From contig NZ_ASJB01000046.1 in NCBI RefSeq assembly GCF_000478275.1, positions 1 through 64,000 of the forward strand: 64,000 nt of DNA, in the 5' to 3' direction. The position numbers and the translations under genes are program-made. Every line of letters starts with the position of its first letter. The stretch's first letter is position 1. Below, piece after piece: positions 25,806 through 34,409 of the stretch. Source of the DNA: Amycolatopsis orientalis DSM 40040 = KCTC 9412. GTDB lineage: Bacteria > Actinomycetota > Actinomycetes > Mycobacteriales > Pseudonocardiaceae. A model generated the notes under the pieces. The model ran no database searches, was not told the origin of the DNA, and worked only from the letters and a program-made list of their open reading frames with translations.

Positions 25806-26454
25806 CGAGGCGATGATCCGCGCCGGGGTGTCGGCGATCCTGGCCGCGGACGCCGGAATCGAGGTGGTCGCGGAGGCCGAGGACGGCCGCGCCGCCGTCG
25901 AGCAGGCCCGCGCGACCAGGCCGGACGTCGTCCTGCTCGACATCCGGATGCCGGTCATGGACGGGCTCAAGGCCGCCGAGGAGATCCGGCGGCTGCTGCC
26001 CGACATCGGCGTGATCATGCTGACCACGTTCGGCGAAGACGCCTACATCGAGCGCGCGCTGGCCCTCGGTGCGAGCGGCTTCCTGCTGAAATCCGGGGAT
26101 CCGCGCGAACTGCTGTCCGGGATCCACGCGGTCGCGGGCGGGGCGGCGTTCCTCTCGCCGAAGGTCGCGCAGCGCGTCATCGCCCGCTTCTCCGGCAATC
26201 GGGTGACCCGCGCCGAAGAGGCGAAGGCGCTGATCGGCAAGCTGACCCCGCGGGAACAGGAAGTGCTGGCGCTGCTCGGGTCCGGACTGTCCAATGCGGA
26301 CATCGCGGGCAAGCTGTTCGTGGTCGAGGGCACGGTGAAGGCCTACGTGAGCACGATCCTCAACCGGCTCGGCGCGCGGAACCGGGTGCAGGCCGCGATC
26401 ACCGCGTACGAGGCGGGGCTGGTCGGCGAAGGACGGGAGGGGTCCAGCCGCTGA
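25780..26454 (+). CDS. NarL/LuxR-type response regulator
   Basis: The 224-residue protein pairs a receiver domain (DDE at 8-10, Asp in VVLLDIRMPVMDG, Lys in LLKSGDP) with a LuxR helix-turn-helix (LTPREQEVLALLGSGLSNAD, then IAGKLFVVEGTVKAYVSTIL). ATG 25780 lies inside the kinase gene after GGGGGAA. The kinase upstream is its obvious partner. Its 3' end overlaps the convergent monooxygenase frame by 56 bp. Confidence 0.94.
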   Translation: MIRVVLADDEAMIRAGVSAILAADAGIEVVAEAEDGRAAVEQARATRPDVVLLDIRMPVMDGLKAAEEIRRLLPDIGVIMLTTFGEDAYIERALALGASGFLLKSGDPRELLSGIHAVAGGAAFLSPKVAQRVIARFSGNRVTRAEEAKALIGKLTPREQEVLALLGSGLSNADIAGKLFVVEGTVKAYVSTILNRLGARNRVQAAITAYEAGLVGEGREGSSR

Positions 26455-27519
26455 CGCCGGCGCCGATGCGGGCGGTGAGCGCTCCGGGGAGCAGGCGGAA
26501 CACTCCGTTGCGGACGGCGACGGCGAGCGGGTTACGCAGCTGTGGCCCGATTTTCCCGGCCTGGACCGAGGATTTGACGACCGACTGGCTGCGCGGACGG
26601 CGCTGCTCGTCGTAATTCTTCAGGCCTGCGTCGACGTCGTCGGTGGTACTGAGCGCGGCGGCGAGGACGACGGCGTCTTCGATCGCCTGGCAGCCGCCTT
26701 GGCCGAGGAACGGCGGCATCGCGTGCGCCGCGTCGCCGAGGAGCGCGACGCGGCCCCGCACGTAGGACGGCAGGGGAGTGCCGAGCAGGTAGAGGTCGTG
26801 GTGGAGCAGCGCCTCGGGCGGGGTGGCGCCGATGAGATCGGGGATGGGTTCGTGCCAGCCGCCGAAGCGGTTCCGCAGATAGGCTTTCGGGTCGCGTGCC
26901 GGATCCCCGCTTCGGCGACGTAGCTCGCCCACCAGTAGACCCGGCCGTCGTGCAACGGGATGACGCCGATCTCGGCGCCGTCGTCCCAGCTTGTGCTGAG
27001 TTCTGTGGAGTGAGGGAGGGTGGTCACCGCGCGGAACGCCGTGCTGCCGCTGTAGACCGGTTCGGGATGCCGTGGCCACAGTTGTTTCCGGAGTCCACTG
27101 TGGATTCCGTCGGCCGCGACGACCACGTCCGCGTCGAGATCGGCGAGGCCGGTGACCGCGGTGCCGGTGCGGACGCATCCGGCGGGCAGGGCGTCGAGGA
27201 GTGCCTCGATGAGGTCGGCGCGGTGGATGGCGGCGAGCGGGCGGCCGTGGTGACGGCGGAAGGCGTCGGCGTCCCATCGGGTGATGCGGCGGCCGTTCCG
27301 GTCGTGGAGGCCGCCGGACGACTGTTCCTGGAGCTTGTCGAGGTGGACGCCCAGCGCTTCGAGCGAGCGCAGGGCGTTCGGCCACAGGGAGATGCCCGCG
27401 CCCACGGCGGTGAGTTCCGGCGCTTGTTCCAGGACTGTGACCTCCCAGCCGATGCCGTGCAGTCCGATGGCGGCGCTGAGCCCGCCGATTCCTCCGCCGA
27501 CCACGATCGCTTTGCGCAT
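26399..27519 (-). pseudogene. FAD-dependent monooxygenase with a frameshift
   Basis: The N-terminal half (from ATG 27519) has the FAD motif GGGIGGLSAA and the DG motif ADGIHSGLRK. The C-terminal half, with GDAAHAMPPFLGQGGCQAIE, is in another frame. The frames meet at the CCCC run 26905-26908: one added base there would join VAEAG to DPARDPKAYLRNRFGGW and give an intact enzyme of about 373 residues. It could be a real mutation or a sequencing error in a homopolymer. The ATG follows GAGGAGG. The divergent TetR gene and paired operators suggest a regulated salicylate-hydroxylase-like enzyme. Confidence 0.8.
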
Positions 27520-27529
27520 GTCGACCTCC

Positions 27530-27543
27530 TCTACATCTGTAGA
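27530..27543. promoter_or_regulatory. Palindromic operator TCTACA-TC-TGTAGA
   Basis: TCTACATCTGTAGA is a perfect palindrome between the monooxygenase and TetR genes. A second copy of the core lies at 27550. It is a likely TetR binding site. Confidence 0.75.
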
Positions 27544-27549
27544 GTACTA

Positions 27550-27561
27550 CTACACTTGTAG
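27550..27561. promoter_or_regulatory. Palindromic operator CTACA-CT-TGTAG with embedded -10 box
   Basis: CTACACTTGTAG repeats the core of the operator at 27530, centres 19 bp apart. TACACT (27551-27556) inside it lies six bases before the GTG of the TetR gene, fitting a leaderless transcript that the repressor would block directly. Confidence 0.7.
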
Positions 27562-27562
27562 A

Positions 27563-28108
27563 GTGCGAAAGGCGATGATCGGAGACGCGGCCATCGAGGT
27601 GATCGCGGCCGAGGGGATGCGCGGGCTGACGCATCGCGCGGTCGACCGGTTCGCCGGGCTGCCACCGGGTTCGACCTCGTATTACGCGCGGACGCGGGGG
27701 GCGCTGCTGGAGCTGGCGATCTCGCGGATGGTCGAACTCGACGACGTCACCCTCGACCCGCCGCCCGGGGAGCTGGCCGAATACCTGGCGGGGTTCGCGT
27801 ACGCGGCGATCACGCGGGGGCGGACGCGGATGCTCGCGCGGTACGAGTTCGCGCTGGAGGCGACGCGGCGGCCGGAGTTGCGTGAGGCTTACGACCGCGG
27901 GGGGCTGATGATCCGGCGGAGGTGTGCCGAGGTGCTGGACGGCCGCGGGTCGGCGGAGCCGGAGCGGCACGCGCGGGTGCTCATTGGGTGGCTCGACGGG
28001 ACGATCTTCGACGCGCTGGCCGGGACCGGCTCGCTGCGGCCGCCGGACCTCGCTGAGCTGACGCGGGACGCGCGGGAGGTGCTGGCGGGGCTCGGGGTGG
28101 CGGGGTAG
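27563..28108 (+). CDS. TetR-family regulator
   Basis: The 181-residue protein starts with VRKAMIGDAAIEVIAAEG and continues with the helix-turn-helix GLTHRAVDRFAGLPPGSTSY. The short C-terminal domain is divergent. GTG 27563 abuts a palindromic operator, so the gene should be self-repressed and also control the divergent, frameshifted monooxygenase. Its stop codon TAG is the first part of a dispersed AGCAAGGGACC element. Confidence 0.88.
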   Translation: MRKAMIGDAAIEVIAAEGMRGLTHRAVDRFAGLPPGSTSYYARTRGALLELAISRMVELDDVTLDPPPGELAEYLAGFAYAAITRGRTRMLARYEFALEATRRPELREAYDRGGLMIRRRCAEVLDGRGSAEPERHARVLIGWLDGTIFDALAGTGSLRPPDLAELTRDAREVLAGLGVAG

Positions 28109-28129
28109 CAAGGGACCTTTGCTATCGCC
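28106..28129. repeat. Single copy of the AGCAAGGGACC element at the tetR stop
   Basis: TAGCAAGGGACCTTTGCTAT begins with the stop codon of the TetR gene. It is the first repeat in an array that fills the space between two convergent genes. Confidence 0.85.
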
Positions 28130-28162
28130 TGGGGCTCTGACCTGCGGTTATGGCGAGGAAGG

Positions 28163-28396
28163 GAGCGGGGGACCTTTGCTGTCGCCGGGGGGTGTGTGGA
28201 TATAGGGACGTTGAGTGTCCCTATATCCACACACCCCCTACGCCCCGTAGCGATGGATACGGACTGTGTGGATTTTGCTGCGTCAGACGAAGCGAAATCC
28301 ACACAGCCACAGCGCCGACCTGCGGAAAGAGAGCAAGGGACCTTTGCTATCGCCTGCCTCAACGCTGGGACAGGCGATAGCAAAGGTCCCTTGCTC
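28163..28396. repeat. Composite hairpin module, inverted copy of 15925-16173
   Basis: In order it holds a single element (28163-28185), the GTGTGGATATAGGGAC hairpin (28191-28235), the GTGTGGATTT hairpin (28264-28306) and a 26-bp inverted pair of the AGCAAGGGACC element (28331-28396). The spacers are also conserved as the reverse complement of the module at 15925-16173, for example CCGTAGCG-TGGATACGGA. It lies between convergent genes. Nothing else is seen in 28109-28401. Confidence 0.9.
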
Positions 28397-28401
28397 CCCT
28401 T

Positions 28402-29148
28402 TCAGGCGTCGCGCCGGCGGAGCACGGTGGACCCGGCCGCGAGACCGGCCACAGCCCAAGCCGTACAGAGCGCGATGCCGACCCAAGGCGCGTAGGGCGC
28501 GACGCCGCCGAAGATGGGGTTCGGCTCGCCTGAGGTGACCATCGCGTTGACGCCCGCGAAGCCGGGGAAGTAGTTCACGAGGTCTTCCCAGCCGAGCGAT
28601 CCGGCGAACATCGGGATCATCACCAGCAGCACGAACACCGACACGATCGTCCCCGCGGTGCTGCGCAGCGCCGTCCCGAGCCCGAGGCAGAGCAGCCCCA
28701 GCAGCGCGAAGTATCCGCCCATGCCCGCGGCGGTCGCGAGCACGGCCCCCACCGACGAGTCCGGCGCCGGGATCAGCGGCGCGGAAACGGCCACCCCGGC
28801 GAGTGTGTTCAGGACGCCGTAGCCGAACAGCACCGGCAGCAGCACGGCCGACTTCGCCGCGAGGACGCGGTTGCGCACCGGGACCCACTGCAGGGTCGAG
28901 CGGATGCTGCCGCTGGCGTACTCGCTCGTGACGAACAGCGTCGCCAGCGCCACCACCGCGAACTGCGAGAGATAGAACGCCGCGCCGACCACGACGGCGT
29001 GCGGGGCCATCGGGCGGTCGCTGCCGTCGCGCAGGGCGAAACCCAGCGCCGTCGAGTAGGCGAGCATCAGCGCCAGCCCGGCGGCGAGGCACCACCAGGT
29101 CGAGCGGACCGACCAGAACTTGGTCCACTCCGAAGAGATCGCGTTCAT
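28402..29148 (-). CDS. ABC-2 type transporter permease
   Basis: The 248-residue protein has six membrane segments and the layout of ABC-2 permeases (SSEWTKFWSVRSTWWCL at the N-terminus, then FVTSEYASGSIRSTLQWVP). It works with the ATPase encoded at 30176-31093. ATG 29148 overlaps the stop codon of the secreted hydrolase gene as ATGA. All three genes are therefore one coupled unit. The transported substance is unknown. Confidence 0.9.
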   Translation of the reverse strand: MNAISSEWTKFWSVRSTWWCLAAGLALMLAYSTALGFALRDGSDRPMAPHAVVVGAAFYLSQFAVVALATLFVTSEYASGSIRSTLQWVPVRNRVLAAKSAVLLPVLFGYGVLNTLAGVAVSAPLIPAPDSSVGAVLATAAGMGGYFALLGLLCLGLGTALRSTAGTIVSVFVLLVMIPMFAGSLGWEDLVNYFPGFAGVNAMVTSGEPNPIFGGVAPYAPWVGIALCTAWAVAGLAAGSTVLRRRDA

Positions 29149-30179
29149 CGTGCACTCCACTGCTTGAAGAAGGCGGTCAGCCGGTCACGGAAGAAGTCCA
29201 GCGCCACCCGGGAATCGATCGAGCCGTACTGGTTGCGGACGAGGTCGGCGGGCATCGAGGACCGCAGGCCCAGCTGGTCCACCAGGATCGCGGCGTCGGT
29301 CACCGAAGAGTGCCCGCTGTTCTCGAGCAGGTACCGCTCCTTCGGCCCGGTGAGCCGCGGCCAGGTCTCGTCCCAGCTCGTCCCGAAGTTCGTCTCGCCG
29401 ATCGGGCTGGCCAGCAGCAGCAACGGCCGGTCGAGCGAGACGGTGCCGTAGAACGGGCCGTCGACGTTCACGCCCGCCCTGATCCGCCGGTCGGCGACCA
29501 TCGACGCGGCCGTCGCCGCACCCCCGGCCGAGTGACCCGCCATGCCGATTTTCGTCGGATCGATGGACCAGCGACGGTCGTTCAGGAGGGTGTCGAGGAC
29601 GAACGACGTGTCGGCGGCGCGGTTTTCGATGGCTCCCGGCCAGGGCTGGCCGGGAAGTCCACAAGGGACACATTGGCGCAGGCCGTCGGGGAACTCCGTT
29701 TCCCAGGCTTCGTAGGCGTGGTCGATCCCGGCGACCACGAATCCCCGTGCGGCGAGACGTTCGGCCACCGCGGTCAGGGTGATCCGGTTGTTGCCCGCAC
29801 CCGGCGAGAGCAGGACCAGCGGACGTCGTCCTGGCAGGGAAGGCGCGTTCTCCCGGGAATGGACCCGCACCTTGCTCAGCGTGTCGGGCGGGAGATCGAG
29901 CTTCCGCCCCGCGATCGCCGCCGCCGACTCCGCCCGCGTCATGTACAGCGGCGCGCGCCCGACCGGGGCGGCCGGGTACCAGACGTTGACCATCAGCTCA
30001 CGCCGCTTCTCCGGCACCCAGGGGTCGGCTCGCCGCTGATCGGTGAGGTGCAGCGTGCGCATCCCGATCGGGAACGGGCCACCCGGCGAGGGCAGCGACA
30101 GCTCCGGCGAGGCGGATGCGGCCGCAGGCACCCCCAGCAGGCCGGCGATCACCGCCACCAGGACCACGAGTGATTTCAT
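29145..30179 (-). CDS. Secreted alpha/beta hydrolase between two ABC transporter genes
   Basis: The 344-residue protein has a signal peptide (LVVLVAVIAGLLGVPAAASA, cleavage near 24). Its fold resembles platelet-activating-factor acetylhydrolase and PET-hydrolase-like enzymes. The nucleophile lies in AGHSAGGAA and the likely catalytic His in NSGHSSVTD; HGG-type oxyanion region is replaced by LLSPGAGNNR. It overlaps both neighbours by ATGA, which is unusual for a secreted enzyme between an ATPase and a permease. A lipid or ester substrate related to the transporter's cargo is possible. Confidence 0.88.
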   Translation of the reverse strand: MKSLVVLVAVIAGLLGVPAAASASPELSLPSPGGPFPIGMRTLHLTDQRRADPWVPEKRRELMVNVWYPAAPVGRAPLYMTRAESAAAIAGRKLDLPPDTLSKVRVHSRENAPSLPGRRPLVLLSPGAGNNRITLTAVAERLAARGFVVAGIDHAYEAWETEFPDGLRQCVPCGLPGQPWPGAIENRAADTSFVLDTLLNDRRWSIDPTKIGMAGHSAGGAATAASMVADRRIRAGVNVDGPFYGTVSLDRPLLLLASPIGETNFGTSWDETWPRLTGPKERYLLENSGHSSVTDAAILVDQLGLRSSMPADLVRNQYGSIDSRVALDFFRDRLTAFFKQWSAR

Positions 30180-31093
30180 GCCGCGACTCCCGTTCCGTAT
30201 TCGACCGACGACGCGGTCAGTTCCATGTAGGCCTGTTCCAGCGACGCGGTCCGTTCGGTCAGCCCGTGTACGCGGATCCCGAGTTCGTGCACCACGTCGC
30301 CGACCCGGGCGACGGTCAGGTCGTGCACGATCAGTTCGCCCTCCTCGGCTTCCGTGCTCGCGCCGAGCGCGCGCAGCCGCTGGTCGAGTGCGCGCAGTTC
30401 GGCGAGGACCGGCACCCGCACCGCGACCGAAGAACGCGAATTGCCCGCGATGAACTCGTCGACCGGGGCGTCGGCGAGCAGCTTTCCCTTGCCGATGACG
30501 ACGAGGCGGTCCGCGGTCAGCTGCATTTCGCTCATCAGGTGGCTCGACACGAACACCGTGCGGCCCTCCTCGGCGAGCGAACGCATCAGCTGCCGCACCC
30601 AGCGGACGCCGTCGGGGTCGAGGCCGTTCACCGGCTCGTCGAACATCAGCACGCCCGGGTCGCCCAGCAACGCGCCGGCGATGCCGAGCCGCTGGCCCAT
30701 GCCGAGCGAGAACGTCCCCGCTCGTTTGCCCGCGACATCGGTGAGGCCGACCGTCGCCAGTACCTCGTCCACCCGGCTCGCCGGGATCCCGTTGCTGCGC
30801 GCCATCGCCAGGAGATGTTTGCCCGCGCTCCGGCCGGGGTGCAGTGCCTTGGCCTCCAGCAGCGCCCCGACCTCGCGCAGCGGGGACCGCAGGTCCGTGT
30901 ACCGCTTGCCGTCGATGCGGACCTCGCCGTCGCTCGGCGCGTCGAGGTCGAGCGTCATCCGCATGGTCGTCGACTTGCCCGCGCCGTTGGGCCCGAGGAA
31001 GCCGGTCACCTTGCCCGGCTCGACAGCGAAGGTCAGCCCGTCGACGACCGTCTTCTCGCCATAGCGCTTCGTTAGTCCTCGAAGCGTGATCAT
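30176..31093 (-). CDS. ABC transporter ATP-binding protein
   Basis: The 305-residue protein has Walker A GPNGAGKST, signature FSLGMGQRLGIA and Walker B VLMFDEPVNGLDPDG. A C-terminal domain of about 90 residues is typical of drug or bacitracin-type exporters. ATG 31093 follows AAGGAGG. Its stop overlaps the hydrolase start. The system is an exporter by this architecture. Confidence 0.93.
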   Translation of the reverse strand: MITLRGLTKRYGEKTVVDGLTFAVEPGKVTGFLGPNGAGKSTTMRMTLDLDAPSDGEVRIDGKRYTDLRSPLREVGALLEAKALHPGRSAGKHLLAMARSNGIPASRVDEVLATVGLTDVAGKRAGTFSLGMGQRLGIAGALLGDPGVLMFDEPVNGLDPDGVRWVRQLMRSLAEEGRTVFVSSHLMSEMQLTADRLVVIGKGKLLADAPVDEFIAGNSRSSVAVRVPVLAELRALDQRLRALGASTEAEEGELIVHDLTVARVGDVVHELGIRVHGLTERTASLEQAYMELTASSVEYGTGVAA

Positions 31094-31228
31094 CCGCGTC
31101 CTCCTTCGTATGGGGCAAGTTTCCGGCGCGGGGACCCGGCGGGGCATTACCCCGAAGTCATCGGCCACCCCTTACTTTCGGCAGGTGCCGTTCGGCGCGA
31201 GTCGTCGCGGAAAGGCAGAATCTGCGCC

Positions 31229-32017
31229 ATGACCACCCGCGAACAACGGCGCGTGAATCCGCTCGACCTGGTGATGCTCGTACTCGCCGTGTTCTCCGTC
31301 GGGTTGCTCGTCTACGTGACGTTCTTCCCGCATTCGGACGAGACGGCGCACACCGTCTTCGTCATCGACACGACGGTGTGCGGGCTGTTCGCGCTGGAAT
31401 TCCTGTGGCGGTGGCGGCGTCACCGCTGGGACAAAAGGTTCCCGCTGCGGAACTGGTACGAGATCCTCGGCATGATCCCCATCGCGCATCCGGCGCTGCG
31501 CGGATTCCGGCTGCTGCGGATCATCGTGGTGCTGGTCCGGCTCGCCCGCACGGCGGATCGCGCGTTCGGGGAGCGGTTCACGCAGCGGCTGGTCGAACGG
31601 TTGTCCCGGCCGATCGTGCTGGCGATCAAGAAGCCGATCACGATCGCGGTGCTCGACGAGGTCGTCAAGGTGCTGGAAACCGGCAACTATCCGCAGAACC
31701 TCGCGCGTTCGCTGGGGGAGAACCAGACGTTGCTGCGGGGGATCATCGCCGAGAAGCTCAAGAACGACCCGCAGGCGGGACGGCTTTCCCGCCTGCCGTT
31801 CCACGACGAGGTGGTGCGCTCGGTCATCGACACCGCGATGCGCGTGATCCTCGAAGTGCTGACGGATCCGCGGACCGACGAGTTCTTCGCGCATGTCGTG
31901 CGGGAGAACCGGGAGCAGATCCGGAGCGCGGTGCAGCTGGGGCTGAACGAGCGGCTGGACGACGAGGAGCTGGCGGAGCGGCTGCCGACCCGGCCGCAGC
32001 ACCAGATGATGGACTGA
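31229..32017 (+). CDS. Voltage-sensor-like membrane protein without a pore
   Basis: The 262-residue protein has four membrane segments in the first 110 residues. The fourth, GFRLLRIIVVLVRLARTADR, carries Arg at regular spacing like the S4 voltage sensor of ion channels. S2 and S3 show acidic and polar residues (DTTVCGLFALEF; NWYEIL). No S5-pore-S6 part follows. Instead there are about 150 soluble residues rich in helices. It may be a stand-alone sensor or a proton-channel-like protein; this is by pattern only. Confidence 0.7.
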   Translation: MTTREQRRVNPLDLVMLVLAVFSVGLLVYVTFFPHSDETAHTVFVIDTTVCGLFALEFLWRWRRHRWDKRFPLRNWYEILGMIPIAHPALRGFRLLRIIVVLVRLARTADRAFGERFTQRLVERLSRPIVLAIKKPITIAVLDEVVKVLETGNYPQNLARSLGENQTLLRGIIAEKLKNDPQAGRLSRLPFHDEVVRSVIDTAMRVILEVLTDPRTDEFFAHVVRENREQIRSAVQLGLNERLDDEELAERLPTRPQHQMMD

Positions 32018-32021
32018 CCGG

Positions 32022-34409
32022 TCAGGAGCCGCGACGGCTGGTCCGCCGGGTGGGAGCGGCGCTCAGCGGGTCTTCCGGCCAGGGATGCTTCGGGTAGCGC
32101 CCCCGGAGATCGGCGCGCACGGCGGCGTATCCGTTGCGCCAGAACGATTCCAGGTCGGCGGTGACGGCGGCGGGGCGGCCGGCGGGCGAGAGCAGATGAA
32201 GGACGACGGGCACGCCCGCCAGCTCCGGTGTCGTGAGCCAGCCGAAGGTTTCCTGCAGCTTCACGGCCAGCACCGGCTGCTCGCCCGAGTAGTCGACCCG
32301 GATCCGAGAACCGGACGGCACTTCCAGCCGATCCGGCGCCAGTTCGTCCAAACGCGACGCTTCGGGCCACGGGAGCAGGCCCCGTAGCGCGGCACCCGCG
32401 TCCAGTGAAGCCAGATCCGACCGGCGGCGCGCGGAGCCGAGATCCAGCCAAGAGTCCAAAGTGGACAACAGAGTCGCGTCATCGACGGCGGGCCAAGGCG
32501 AACCCAGCACCCGATGGAGGAAGGACAAACGCTCACGCAGCCGTCGGCCGTCCTCGGACCAGCGCAGCAGGCCGAGTCCTTCGGCGCGCAAACCTTCCAG
32601 CAGCGCGGCGCGGATCGCGTCCGGCGCGGGCGAGCGCAACGGTTTCTCCGAGAGCACGATCGCTCCGAGCCGCCGCACCGAACGTGCCACGACGTCGCCG
32701 TGGGACCAGTGCACCTCGTCCGCCGCCGTGACCAGATTCGGCGCCGCGCGGACGGCCAGGTCTTCGTCGGCGGGCGCGGCCAGCCGGATGACGCCCTGCG
32801 CGCGGCCGGGATCGCGGGTCGCTTCGGCCACCGCCAGCCATTCGACGTCGGCCAGTCCGCTCCCGCGCGGCAGTTCCGCCGCCGTGCCACCGGCCATCAG
32901 ATAGACCGGCGTCCCCGCGGAACGCCGCCGCGCGAGCCGTTCGGGATGGGCCAGCGCGACGACCAGCGCGGGATCGGGCGCCCCGCCGCCGTCGGGCACC
33001 AGCTTGGAAAGCCGCCGCACGTCGGACTTCCAGCGGTCGTCACCCCGTACCCGCCGCAGTTCGGCTTCGAGGTCGGTCAGTGTGCCGCCGCTGTCGAGCA
33101 GGGCGACGACCTCGGCCGCCGAACGCGCGTTGGTCCGCGCCGCGCCGTCCAGCAACGCCCGCGCCAGCCGGGGATGCAGCCCGAGCCCGGCCATCTTCCG
33201 GCCGCGTTCGGTCACCGTCCCGTCTTCCGCGGTCGCCCCGAGGGTGACCAGCAACGCGCGACCGGCAGCCAGCGCGCCTTCGCCGGGCGGATCCCACCAG
33301 GCGAGGCCGGAACCGTCCGGAGTGGACCAGCAGGCGAGTTCCAGGGCGAACCGCGCCAGTTCGGCCGTCCGGATCTCGGGCTCGGGGTAGGCGGGCAGGG
33401 AACCCTGCTCATGCGCCGCCCAGCAACGGTAAGCGCGCCCCGGCGCCTCACGGCCGGCCCGGCCGGCGCGCTGTTCCGCGACAGCCGCCGAAACCCGGAC
33501 CGTCGCCAGCCCCGGCAGGCCACGCCGATGATCGACACGGGGCACGCGGGACAGTCCGCAGTCCACCACCGCGCGTACGCCGGGAACGGTCAGGCTGGAC
33601 TCGGCGACCGACGTCGAGAGCACGACCCGGCGGCGGGCGCGCGGGCGCAGCGCGGCGTCCTGGCTCGCCGCCGGAAGCCGCCCGTGCAGTGGCAGCACGT
33701 CGGCGTCCAGACCGCCGAGCCGCTCGCTCACCCTGGCGATCTCACCCGCGCCGGGCAGGAACGCGAGCACGTCACCGTCTCCTTCGGACAGTGCTTTGTG
33801 GATCGCGCGGACGACGGTCGCCTCGATCCGCTCGCCTCGCGAAGGCGGGCAGTACGCGACGTCGACCGGGTAGGTCCTCGCGTGCGCGGTGATCACCGGC
33901 GCGTCCCCGAGCAGGGCCGCCAGCCGTCCGGCGGCCACGGTGGCGGAGGTCGCGAGCAGGCGGAGGTCGTCCCGCAGCCCGGCGCGCACGTCCAGCAGCA
34001 GCGCGAGCAGCAGATCCGCGTCGAGATGGCGTTCGTGGCATTCGTCGAGCAGGACGGTCGAAACCCCGGCCAGTTCGGGATCGGCCTGTACGCGCCGGAC
34101 CAGCAGCCCGGAGGTGACCACTTCGATCCGCGTCGAAGAGGACACCTTCCGGTCGCCGCGCACCGCGTAGCCGACCGTCTCGCCGACCCGTTCGCCCAGC
34201 AGGGACGCCATCCGCGCGGCGGCGGCCCGCGCGGCCAGCCGCCTCGGTTCGGCGACGATCACCCGGCCTTCGCCGTTGTCCAGGGCGAGCGGCACCAAGG
34301 TGGTCTTGCCGGTTCCCGGAGGCGCGACGAGCACCGCCGTGCCGTGTGCGTCGAGGGCGGCTTGGAGTTCGGGCAGGACGGCCCGAACCGGCAGGTCGGG
34401 AAGGGTCAC
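32022..34409 (-). CDS. hrpB: ATP-dependent RNA helicase HrpB
   Basis: The 795-residue protein is a DExH helicase. Walker A is APPGTGKTTLVP, motif II is LLDECHERHLDAD, motif III SATV and motif VI AVAEQRAGRAGREAPG. The long C-terminal HrpB domain (PWPEASRLDELAPDRLEVPS, then DLRGRYPKHPWPEDP) is complete. HrpB is widespread but its role is poorly known. The GTG start overlaps the stop codon of the lipoprotein gene upstream. Confidence 0.94.
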   Translation of the reverse strand: MTLPDLPVRAVLPELQAALDAHGTAVLVAPPGTGKTTLVPLALDNGEGRVIVAEPRRLAARAAAARMASLLGERVGETVGYAVRGDRKVSSSTRIEVVTSGLLVRRVQADPELAGVSTVLLDECHERHLDADLLLALLLDVRAGLRDDLRLLATSATVAAGRLAALLGDAPVITAHARTYPVDVAYCPPSRGERIEATVVRAIHKALSEGDGDVLAFLPGAGEIARVSERLGGLDADVLPLHGRLPAASQDAALRPRARRRVVLSTSVAESSLTVPGVRAVVDCGLSRVPRVDHRRGLPGLATVRVSAAVAEQRAGRAGREAPGRAYRCWAAHEQGSLPAYPEPEIRTAELARFALELACWSTPDGSGLAWWDPPGEGALAAGRALLVTLGATAEDGTVTERGRKMAGLGLHPRLARALLDGAARTNARSAAEVVALLDSGGTLTDLEAELRRVRGDDRWKSDVRRLSKLVPDGGGAPDPALVVALAHPERLARRRSAGTPVYLMAGGTAAELPRGSGLADVEWLAVAEATRDPGRAQGVIRLAAPADEDLAVRAAPNLVTAADEVHWSHGDVVARSVRRLGAIVLSEKPLRSPAPDAIRAALLEGLRAEGLGLLRWSEDGRRLRERLSFLHRVLGSPWPAVDDATLLSTLDSWLDLGSARRRSDLASLDAGAALRGLLPWPEASRLDELAPDRLEVPSGSRIRVDYSGEQPVLAVKLQETFGWLTTPELAGVPVVLHLLSPAGRPAAVTADLESFWRNGYAAVRADLRGRYPKHPWPEDPLSAAPTRRTSRRGS

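Noticed and set aside
29145..31118. One long minus-strand frame covering the ABC ATPase and the secreted hydrolase
   Set aside because: Only its C-terminal part is the real hydrolase from ATG 30179; the upstream part is the ATPase gene read in the wrong frame.
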